From Bacteroidota bacterium (GTDB lineage: Bacteria > Bacteroidota > Bacteroidia > NORP154), in assembly GCA_002401055.1 (NCBI GenBank), contig NVRZ01000127.1:1-8225 (forward strand): a DNA stretch of 8,225 bases, given 5' to 3'. The position numbers and the translations under genes are program-made. How positions within the stretch are numbered: the first letter of the stretch is position 1; each line of letters opens with the position of its first letter. Positions 1-5,495 of this stretch are shown piece after piece. Below the pieces are notes generated by a model, which saw nothing but the letters and a program-made list of their open reading frames with translations, made no database searches and had not been told where the DNA came from.

Positions 1-33
1 AAATGCACCAAATGTGTCAAGGTTGGTTATGCC

Positions 34-2181
34 TCACTTCACCGGCTGCTTCATCCCAACAGAGGCGGAATTCATATCCTTGATAATCTCGGTAGCTTCA
101 AATAAGTAGAGGTCCTTAACCAGGTTGCCATGCCATTCTTTGGTTCTCTCTATTTTGGCGGTATCGGTTGCCATGGCCTCCAAATCTATTTTAATAGAAA
201 ACACCTTTAGTCCAGTACTGTCCTTGTGAATATTCTCGTATTTTTTGGCGGCATCCGCTATAACATTGATGTCTGCCTGGTAAGCTTCCTTTTTTAATGG
301 CATCAAGGTTCTGTCACGATTGGCTTTTAATCTTTTTGCATTGCCGTCTATCAACTGAAATTTATTGCTGTTTGCCATGCGTTTCGCACTCTCCTCCTGA
401 ATGAACTTAAGATTCTTGTACATTCCAGTTTTTGTGTAATCTGCTGGTTTGATCTCGTCCCATATCAGGTAGTGATCCAATTCTTTTTCCCCTATATCAA
501 TATAGGCGTATTTATAAGGCATCTCAATGTTAGATGCAACTCCCTTTAATTGTGTGGCGCCACCATTAATTCTGTAAAACTTTTGGGTGGTCATCTTGAT
601 CGCCCCAAGTGGCCTGTACCTTATTTGATCTCCAGTTACGGCATTGTCAAGGTTTATAAAGCGCTGAACTGTTCCCTTTCCATAGGTTACCTTACTGCCA
701 AGTATAATCGCCCTTTCATAATCCTGTAACGCAGCAGCCACAATTTCAGATGCAGATACGCTAAAAGAGTTAACCATGATTACCAAGGGTCCATCATAAT
801 AGATTTCCGGGTCATTATCCTTCATCACATAAGGAGCCCCCATTCTTCCTTTCACTTGTACAATTGGTCCTTCCTTGATGAAAAAACCCGCCATTTTTAC
901 AGCATCTCCAAGCGATCCACCACCGTTGTTTCTCAAATCCAAAATCAATCCATCAATACCTTCAGCCTTCAATTTTTCTATTTCCAGCTTAACATCAGCA
1001 GCGCAACTCCTACCGCCCTGCTTGTTCATGTCCATGTAAAACTTTGGTAATTTGATATAACCCGTTCTTTTGTTGTTTTCGAGAATAACTGATTTTGCAT
1101 AGGTTTCCTCAAGAATTACAACATCTCTGATAATAGGAATCAATATTTCACTTCCATCAACCTTTAGAACCGTCAGTCTCACTTCTGTTCCCTTTTTTCC
1201 TCTTATGAGCTTTACAGCGTCATCCAGTCGCATATCTGTGATGTCCACCGACTCCTCAGAACCCTGGGCTACCGCGGTTATGAAGTCACCGGCTTTCAAA
1301 TCTCCTTGCTTCCACGATGCGCTTCCTGGAACAATTCGTGTAACCTTTATTCTTCCGTCATTCTCTTGCAGCTGAGCTCCTATTCCCTCCAGCTGGCCCG
1401 ACATATAGATGTCGAAGTTTTCTTTGTCTTTAGGTGGAAAGTACCCGGAGTGTGGATCAAAAACACCAATGAGCGAGTTCATGTAGGCTGAAAAACGATC
1501 GCTTTCTTTAATTTTTGCTAGCCTCTTGAAATAACTGTTATAAGTCTTGATCAATTTTGTTCTGGCATCTATTTCAAGCTCTGCAAATGTTTTTATAGCA
1601 ACAGTGTCACTTTTCTCCTTGGCTTTTTCCTGTGCCTTCAATTTCTTATTCGTGTTGGATAAAGTTTGATACTTTAAGGACTTTCGCCAAGAATCTTTTC
1701 TCTCCTTCTTTGTGATTGGATAATCGCGCTTTTCGAAGTCTAGCTCTATGGTTTCGTCAATAGAATAATTGAAAGGACGGTTAAGCAGGTCAGGGTAAAT
1801 TTGGCTCACTTCTTCTATTCTTAGGGCAATTACGCTCGAGGCCTTGTAAAAAAATGTCAAGTCTCGGCTTCTTATCGCATCGTCTAAAGTCGTTTCGTGC
1901 TTTTTGAGTTCCTCAATATCTTCTGCAAGCAGAAATCGTTTATTCCTATCCAGAGTTTTTAAAAATATACTGAAGGTGCTCCTTGAAAAATCATCGTTAA
2001 AGATGGCTGGAGAGTAATGTGCCCGCTGCATTCCGTCCATGATCATATCAAATAATAACTCATTTTTTCCCGCATCAACATCTGGTGAATAGGAAAGAGA
2101 ACTTGTTGGTACAAGTGTGTATGAAGAGCCGAGGAACAGGATGGCAAGTAGACCAGCTACCAGAGATAATTTTCTGCGCAT
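34..2181 (-). CDS. prc: Carboxy-terminal processing (tail-specific) protease, Prc/Tsp type, peptidase family S41
   Basis: Complete 715-aa exported serine protease. Prc/Tsp enzymes act in the periplasm, recognise nonpolar C-termini through a PDZ domain, and degrade or trim envelope proteins; in E. coli these include a peptidoglycan hydrolase and penicillin-binding protein 3. Visible in order: an N-terminal hydrophobic signal segment (about 4-23, no lipobox); an N-terminal helical domain with a Lys-rich stretch (about 155-195); a PDZ domain (about 262-350, with the GQLEGIGAQL start); the S41 core (about 375-560) with DLRNNGGG at 415-422; and a C-terminal DUF3340-like region (about 575-700). The Ser/Lys dyad is intact: S476 in SVSASE and K502 in YGKGTVQ, with one residue more between them than in E. 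coli Prc. Length is slightly above the 682 aa of E. coli Prc. The ATG sits directly before the signal peptide. It is divergent from the lipoprotein gene and appears to be transcribed alone from the -7 element at 2201-2208. Fold and activity are confident; substrates are unknown. Confidence 0.96.
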   Translation of the reverse strand: MRRKLSLVAGLLAILFLGSSYTLVPTSSLSYSPDVDAGKNELLFDMIMDGMQRAHYSPAIFNDDFSRSTFSIFLKTLDRNKRFLLAEDIEELKKHETTLDDAIRSRDLTFFYKASSVIALRIEEVSQIYPDLLNRPFNYSIDETIELDFEKRDYPITKKERKDSWRKSLKYQTLSNTNKKLKAQEKAKEKSDTVAIKTFAELEIDARTKLIKTYNSYFKRLAKIKESDRFSAYMNSLIGVFDPHSGYFPPKDKENFDIYMSGQLEGIGAQLQENDGRIKVTRIVPGSASWKQGDLKAGDFITAVAQGSEESVDITDMRLDDAVKLIRGKKGTEVRLTVLKVDGSEILIPIIRDVVILEETYAKSVILENNKRTGYIKLPKFYMDMNKQGGRSCAADVKLEIEKLKAEGIDGLILDLRNNGGGSLGDAVKMAGFFIKEGPIVQVKGRMGAPYVMKDNDPEIYYDGPLVIMVNSFSVSASEIVAAALQDYERAIILGSKVTYGKGTVQRFINLDNAVTGDQIRYRPLGAIKMTTQKFYRINGGATQLKGVASNIEMPYKYAYIDIGEKELDHYLIWDEIKPADYTKTGMYKNLKFIQEESAKRMANSNKFQLIDGNAKRLKANRDRTLMPLKKEAYQADINVIADAAKKYENIHKDSTGLKVFSIKIDLEAMATDTAKIERTKEWHGNLVKDLYLFEATEIIKDMNSASVGMKQPVK

Positions 2182-2200
2182 GCTAATAAAGTATTTAGTT

Positions 2201-2208
2201 CAAAATTA
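2201..2208 (-). promoter_or_regulatory. Candidate Bacteroidota -7 promoter element for prc
   Basis: Read on the minus strand this is TAATTTTG, an exact match to the Bacteroidota -7 consensus TAnnTTTG. It lies 19 bases upstream of the prc ATG, so a transcript starting a few bases after it would have a leader of roughly 15 bases. No TTG stands at the expected -33 position, so support is the -7 match and its placement only. Confidence 0.5.
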
Positions 2209-2295
2209 GTAAAATGAAGCTATATTATGGCTTAGAGGATTTATTTATCTTTGGATTTTATTTCTCGCTGTAAAACGTTTCTTTTGGAATGATTA

Positions 2296-2322
2296 TTGGA
2301 TGAGGTGAGAAAACTAACTTTG
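2296..2322 (+). promoter_or_regulatory. Candidate Bacteroidota promoter (TTG ... TAACTTTG) for the lipoprotein gene
   Basis: TAACTTTG at 2315-2322 matches TAnnTTTG exactly. TTG at 2296-2298 is a candidate -33 element, 16 bases upstream, slightly closer than usual. The -7 box ends only four bases before the first ATG of the gene, so transcription from here would start at or almost at the start codon. Either the mRNA is leaderless or a second promoter lies further upstream. Confidence 0.5.
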
Positions 2323-2326
2323 TAAA

Positions 2327-2872
2327 ATGATGAAAAACATTAGAACAATATTTATAATGGGATTGGCGGCAATGATTTTGGGCAGCTGTTCTCCAAAAAT
2401 TCCATTCACACAGTCAATAAGAGAGCAGTATAAACTAGGAGATAAGGATTTGAAAGTATTGCAATTTTATAATTCTCACGAGATAGTGCTGAACAGAGCA
2501 AAGAGGAGCGCCCAAGAACAAGAAGCGGTTGAAGGCACGCTTACTATAACAAACGATAGGTCGCTAGATCAGGTAGTTATTAAGGCAGGAACCCCTGGCG
2601 TGGTATTGAAGGTGCCCGGAACAAACACCATGGGAGTGAGTTTTGAAGTAGGAGAGGGCACGGTCTTGGTATTTGGGACTTCAGTGAAAGGAGATAATGA
2701 ACGTTATAGTTTGATGGCACCTGAGTGGGAGAACAATCGTGGTAAAATAGAATACGCTGGGAAAACGTATTATACTTCAAGAGGTAGTGGAGGCGTCCAC
2801 CTTCTTTTTAAATTGCAGAGACTAAGTAAATACGTTAAAAAGCAAAGGGTGGTGAAAGGCCGAAAAATTTGA
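2327..2872 (+). CDS. Conserved-hypothetical-type lipoprotein, 181 aa
   Basis: The N-terminus is a lipoprotein signal peptide: basic start, hydrophobic stretch (about 8-18), and lipobox LGSC with the lipidated Cys at residue 21. After the Cys comes SPKIPF with no acidic run, so the Bacteroidota surface-export signal is not evident, and a periplasm-facing lipoprotein is more likely. The mature part (about 160 aa) is mostly beta-type sequence with Gly/Val-rich segments around 85-120 and a strongly basic C-terminus (KYVKKQRVVKGRKI). I recognise no enzymatic motif and give no function. Two tandem ATG codons (2327 and 2330) are both possible starts; the next Met would shorten the signal too much. 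No Shine-Dalgarno sequence precedes it and a -7 promoter box lies four bases upstream. It reads in the same direction as the DUF1573-like gene 63 bases downstream; an imperfect TATTTTG (2889-2895) in that gap could serve the next gene separately. Confidence 0.85.
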   Translation: MMKNIRTIFIMGLAAMILGSCSPKIPFTQSIREQYKLGDKDLKVLQFYNSHEIVLNRAKRSAQEQEAVEGTLTITNDRSLDQVVIKAGTPGVVLKVPGTNTMGVSFEVGEGTVLVFGTSVKGDNERYSLMAPEWENNRGKIEYAGKTYYTSRGSGGVHLLFKLQRLSKYVKKQRVVKGRKI

Positions 2873-2935
2873 TCGGCGAATAACTATTTATTTTGATCAC
2901 CTAATTAAATAATCATATTAAACTGATTTAATATT

Positions 2936-3469
2936 ATGAATGAAGAGAGAACAGAACAAGTAAAAATTGGATTGCTTGCATTAATTGCTATACTGGTAAT
3001 TTACCAGACGGCTACTGACAATTCGGGTAATTCAGGTTCTAACCGGGCCGACGGTCAGAATACAGAAATCGGGGTGCCTAATATTCCCGTTAACACTATT
3101 GTGCCCCCGGCTCCAACCAATATTCCACCAAATCCGTCTCCAGTACCTTCAACACCTGGTACGAGTATGGAATTTGATGAACCCAATGCTGATTTGGGCG
3201 GAGTGAAAAGAAGAGATGAGAGTTCACATTCTTTCAAGGTAACCAACACGGGAACAACTCCTCTAAGCTTTGGCAATGTAAACACTGATCCAGGGTTGAT
3301 ACTGGTATCCAGGCCCAATCAACCTGTAGCACCTGGCGAAACATCCGAGATAGTTGTTAAGCTTGCACCAGATGTGGAATTGGGTTCAATTGAAAAGACA
3401 GTTCACCTAGCTTCAAACACGGAACCTGCTCATTACCATCTAACTCTTAAGGCGGTTGTAACAGAGTAA
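2936..3469 (+). CDS. Membrane-anchored DUF1573/ASH-like (Ig-fold) protein
   Basis: 177 aa in three parts: a short charged N-terminus followed by one hydrophobic membrane segment (about 10-24); a low-complexity linker, Asn/Ser/Gly-rich and then Pro-rich (about 28-76); and a DUF1573-like beta-sandwich (about 78-175). The domain follows the family pattern: FDEPNADLGGVKRRDESSHSF, then KVTNTGTTPLSF, VAPGETSEIVVKL, and a final HLASNTEP strand. Such domains are common in Bacteroidota envelope proteins and are thought to be binding modules. It differs from the usual form because the CGCT-like motif after the first strands is absent; the stretch reads NVNTDPGLILVSRP, and the protein contains no Cys. 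The anchor with no cleavage site suggests an inner-membrane protein with the domain outside the cytoplasm on a flexible Pro-rich stalk. The ATG at 2936 is the only start that keeps the membrane segment. Probably co-transcribed with the small gene 11 bases downstream. Role unknown. Confidence 0.85.
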   Translation: MNEERTEQVKIGLLALIAILVIYQTATDNSGNSGSNRADGQNTEIGVPNIPVNTIVPPAPTNIPPNPSPVPSTPGTSMEFDEPNADLGGVKRRDESSHSFKVTNTGTTPLSFGNVNTDPGLILVSRPNQPVAPGETSEIVVKLAPDVELGSIEKTVHLASNTEPAHYHLTLKAVVTE

Positions 3470-3480
3470 ACATAAATTTA

Positions 3481-3783
3481 TTGAAGAGATACCTTGCTCT
3501 ACTGATAATGCTTATTAGCCCCTCTGCTGTACTTGCACAGGAGCCAGGGGCAATTTCCTCCTCTGACAAGGATACTAGCAAGGTTGAGATTCCAAATTTA
3601 TCCAAAACTAAACCTGGTACTGAGAAGGAGTTATTTCCGCAAATGGAGGGTAGGGAAGTACTTGAAATAAAGGTTGATAGCAATTATTCCAATGGCTTGA
3701 ACCCAAAAGAAGCCAAGGATATTTCAAAGCCCAAAAATAAGAAGGGTGTAATAATATCTAGCAAAGATTGCCCTGTAACTTGA
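3481..3783 (+). CDS. Small secreted protein of unknown function, TTG start
   Basis: 100 aa. The sequence from TTG at 3481 is a textbook Sec signal peptide: MKRY, a hydrophobic core (LALLIMLISPS), and an AVLA-Q cleavage site after residue 19. This is the main evidence that the frame is real and that TTG is the start, because no upstream in-frame ATG exists before the preceding stop and the next ATG (residue 10) would cut the signal in half. The mature part (about 81 aa) is hydrophilic, rich in Ser, Lys, Glu and Pro, and probably flexible. It ends KDCPVT, with the only Cys four residues from the C-terminus. No family recognised. It follows the DUF1573-like gene by 11 bases, so a shared transcript is likely, and the two may work together at the envelope. 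A frameshifted remnant of a longer protein cannot be excluded. Confidence 0.65.
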   Translation: MKRYLALLIMLISPSAVLAQEPGAISSSDKDTSKVEIPNLSKTKPGTEKELFPQMEGREVLEIKVDSNYSNGLNPKEAKDISKPKNKKGVIISSKDCPVT

Positions 3784-3812
3784 GTGAAATGAGTGAGGCT
3801 TCTACAACTCGA

Positions 3813-3862
3813 CCAATAATTTAGATTGGGCGCTTACATTGTAGTAAATATAGCGGGTAAGC
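3813..3862. terminator. Weak inverted repeats between convergent genes; possible bidirectional terminator
   Basis: The 82-base gap between convergent genes holds two short inverted repeats: CCAAT (3813-3817) with ATTGG (3825-3829), loop of 7; and GCTTAC (3832-3837) with GTAAGC (3857-3862), loop of 19. Neither has a proper T-tract on either strand. The position is where terminators for both transcripts are expected, but the structures are weak. Confidence 0.22.
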
Positions 3863-3865
3863 CGA

Positions 3866-4699
3866 TTATTCTACAAAATCCTTGAGCTGATTATAGTAGG
3901 CCTCCTTATCAGATGAAAACGTATTGGACCTGGTGGCATTTTTAACAACATAAACAGTAGTTCTTGCCGGCCGAAGCTTTTGCATAACTTTTATCATCTT
4001 GGCATGATACACTGGGTCCTTATTACCTACTATGTAGAGCAGTTTCGCATTTAGTTTATCCAAGTCTGTTACTGATTCGAGATTGTATTTCGGTTCCATT
4101 TTGATCTTGTCATAGGCCATAGGGAACATAAAGTCTTCTCCAGCTGCTCCTAAAGTTTTACTCATGTCGTCAAAATATGTGTAAGGAGAATCAGCAATAA
4201 TATAACGCACTTTTAGGTCGTTGGCACCTACGCAAATAGACAAGCCCGCACCGATTCCCTGACCATAAAAACTGATCTTAGATAATTTAGGATAAGTTTT
4301 TCGTACAAATTTTAGCACTCCCTGAAGATCCTTTTCAAATTGAGTATGAATAAAAAACTTCTTCTTCACATCAAAGTCACTACTTGTTCCATAGCCTCTG
4401 TAATCATATAATAAGACATGAAAACCAAGTGTCAGGAATTTACTCGCCATTTCAATTTGATCAGCCATATTGCCGTCACCATCATCACTAATAATTATAA
4501 ATTTATACGAGGTCTTTTTACTCACAGCTGGAAGATACCAGCCATGAAGCTGTGCACCATCATCCGTGGGAATAGTTACTTCTTCAAATGTTAAGTCCAC
4601 ATCTTTAGGAGTCATTTCATATTCTTTAGAAGGATTTAGTGCAGATACGCTGCTAACAATGCAGAACATTGCCGCTAAAAGTGAAATTTTATTTTTCAT
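3866..4699 (-). CDS. Secreted alpha/beta-hydrolase-fold protein lacking the catalytic Ser and His (probable pseudo-hydrolase)
   Basis: 277 aa from the ATG at 4699; a TTG codon directly before it is in frame but unnecessary. A signal peptide covers about 1-20 (cleavage after SVSA). The fold signature resembles the BEM46-like branch of alpha/beta hydrolases: TIPTDDGAQLHGWYLPA (42-58), YDYRGYGTS (98-106), and a nucleophile-elbow region FYGQGIGAG (144-152). Family members have GxSxG at the elbow; here it is G146-Q-G148-I-G150, so Gly (codon GGA, 4256-4258) replaces the nucleophilic Ser. The late strand keeps the acid (GNKDPV, D228), but the segment that normally carries the catalytic His reads KNATRSNTF (253-261), and no His follows residue 232. 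The usual HG oxyanion turn is SDDGDGN (71-77). Hydrolysis by the standard triad is therefore not expected, although the frame is intact, which suggests a selected binding or structural role. It lies downstream of the 151-aa secreted gene on the same strand, 208 bases away. Confidence 0.88.
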   Translation of the reverse strand: MKNKISLLAAMFCIVSSVSALNPSKEYEMTPKDVDLTFEEVTIPTDDGAQLHGWYLPAVSKKTSYKFIIISDDGDGNMADQIEMASKFLTLGFHVLLYDYRGYGTSSDFDVKKKFFIHTQFEKDLQGVLKFVRKTYPKLSKISFYGQGIGAGLSICVGANDLKVRYIIADSPYTYFDDMSKTLGAAGEDFMFPMAYDKIKMEPKYNLESVTDLDKLNAKLLYIVGNKDPVYHAKMIKVMQKLRPARTTVYVVKNATRSNTFSSDKEAYYNQLKDFVE

Positions 4700-4794
4700 C
4701 AACTTGTAAATTGTTAACCTGCACTCACTATAATCATGGCAGGGTTAGGTTATTAAATTGGCGTGTAAAAATATAAAAAATAGAAAGGTTTGGG

Positions 4795-4822
4795 AGCTAG
4801 AATTGGATTTAATTCTGCAGCT
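4795..4822 (-). terminator. AT-rich hairpin after the 151-aa gene; possible terminator
   Basis: AGAATT (4799-4804) pairs with AATTCT (4811-4816) around the loop GGATTT. Flanking AGCT (4795-4798) and AGCT (4819-4822) can extend the stem past a two-base GC bulge. Reading on the minus strand, the hairpin follows the stop of the 4908-5363 gene by about 85 bases and is followed, after about 11 bases, by T-rich sequence (down to about 4767). The stem is AT-rich and the spacing loose, so termination is only a possibility. Confidence 0.33.
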
Positions 4823-4875
4823 AGGCTTTAACGGTTAAATCTGGAATACGATCAGATTGAATGGCCCTAGCGCAG
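4815..4875. repeat. Nested inverted-repeat cluster in the 4700-4907 intergenic gap
   Basis: Outer arms CTGCAGCTAGG (4815-4825) and CCTAGCGCAG (4866-4875) pair over 10 bases with a single bulged A. Inside are the near-perfect palindrome TTTAACGGTTAAA (4827-4839) and the hairpin AATCTG (4838-4843)/CAGATT (4853-4858). The left outer arm overlaps the hairpin at 4795-4822, so the two structures exclude each other. Seen directly; the function (terminator, operator, processed 3' UTR or regulatory RNA) is not known. The rest of the 208-base gap shows no TAnnTTTG promoter box in front of the hydrolase-like gene. Confidence 0.45.
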
Positions 4876-4907
4876 CCATAATGTGATTATCGTTACAGGA
4901 GGCGTAA

Positions 4908-5363
4908 CTATTCAATGTTAAAGAAAGTCATGCTTTCCATTGACTTAGTCACTTCGGCAAGTTCAGCTTCATCCAATGTTTTTGGATCAAATTTATACTG
5001 GCACCAAATTTCATATTTGCCAAAATAAAATACCCAGTTGTATTCTTGTTCTTCTTCAAAAATACCTGAGCAGATAATCACTTCTACCTCATTCAGCCGT
5101 GTTAGCGTTGCATTTTTAAACGTTGGGAGCAATTCATAATAACTAGCCTTGGCATCAGCTTCCTTAAGAAAAGATCTTATATCGATGTCAAAATCTCCTT
5201 TATACTCACCTTTTTTTAAATATTGTTCACCCCATTTACCCGTAACCTCAACAAACCATGTGTCAGGAATTTGAATCTGATATAATCCGGTGACTGATGT
5301 GTAGTCTTTGGTGCCATCACCAATTCTTAGCAGTAAAAAAAAGGTTATGAGTAGATATTTCAT
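4908..5363 (-). CDS. Small exported protein of unknown function, 151 aa
   Basis: The N-terminus MKYLLITFFLLL is a short hydrophobic export signal (about 1-13). There is no lipobox, and the cleavage site is unclear (IGDGTKDYTS follows). The mature part begins YTSVTGLYQIQIPDTWFVEV, the layout of small alpha/beta domains that start with a 'G-Y-x-I-x-x-P-x-x-W' strand-turn, as in PsbP-like and DUF1795/DUF3805-type proteins. This is a resemblance I see, not a confirmed family. The rest alternates strands and helices and is acidic overall, with a Trp/Tyr-rich strand pair (EYNWVFYFGKYEIWCQYKF, about 107-125) and a closing helix (DEAELAEVTKSMESM). Two Cys (about 98 and 121) could pair in the periplasm. 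The ATG at 5363 is the only start that keeps the signal. It is divergent from the LtaS-like gene. An imperfect -7 box (TAATTTTA on the minus strand, 5399-5392) lies about 28 bases upstream. Function unknown. Confidence 0.78.
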   Translation of the reverse strand: MKYLLITFFLLLRIGDGTKDYTSVTGLYQIQIPDTWFVEVTGKWGEQYLKKGEYKGDFDIDIRSFLKEADAKASYYELLPTFKNATLTRLNEVEVIICSGIFEEEQEYNWVFYFGKYEIWCQYKFDPKTLDEAELAEVTKSMESMTFFNIE

Positions 5364-5483
5364 CCGATTATTCTTAAGTATGATTCTCTGTAAAATTATG
5401 AATATATGCTAATACAGAGCGATAAGACAGCAATAGTATTTAACATGTTAGATCTTACAAGTCGAAAGGTTTCGCCTATTTTT

Positions 5484-5491
5484 TACATTTG
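5484..5491 (+). promoter_or_regulatory. Candidate -7 promoter element for the LtaS-like/lipid kinase operon
   Basis: TACATTTG matches TAnnTTTG exactly and ends four bases before tandem ATGATG (5496-5501), the same arrangement as in front of the lipoprotein gene at 2327. No TTG is present at the usual -33 distance. If used, this promoter lies inside the longer possible reading frame (from 5406), supporting a start at 5496 or 5499 and a leaderless mRNA. Confidence 0.42.
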
Positions 5492-5495
5492 TTAT

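Noticed and set aside
856..1491. Two short plus-strand frames opposite the protease
   Set aside because: They are antisense to the PDZ and S41 core of prc and have no start signals or protein features.
2889..2932. TATTTTG near-match promoter and an ATTAAAT/ATTTAAT inverted repeat before the DUF1573-like gene
   Set aside because: The box is one base short of TAnnTTTG and the repeat is pure A/T in AT-rich DNA, so both are within what chance would give; mentioned only as a possible separate promoter.
3781..3800. Short direct repeat TGAGTGA-AA-TGAGTGA after the small secreted gene
   Set aside because: Two copies of seven bases with no further copies or flanking structure; not enough to call a repeat element.
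4700..4702. TTG at 4702 as the start of the hydrolase-like gene
   Set aside because: An ATG follows immediately at 4699 and gives an equally good signal peptide, so the rarer start codon is not needed.
5406..5495. N-terminal extension of the LtaS-like protein from the ATG at 5406
   Set aside because: The 30 residues are mostly polar, come before the first membrane helix, contain a -7 promoter box in their DNA, and leave only 42 bases to the divergent gene; starts at 5496 or 5499 fit the family better.
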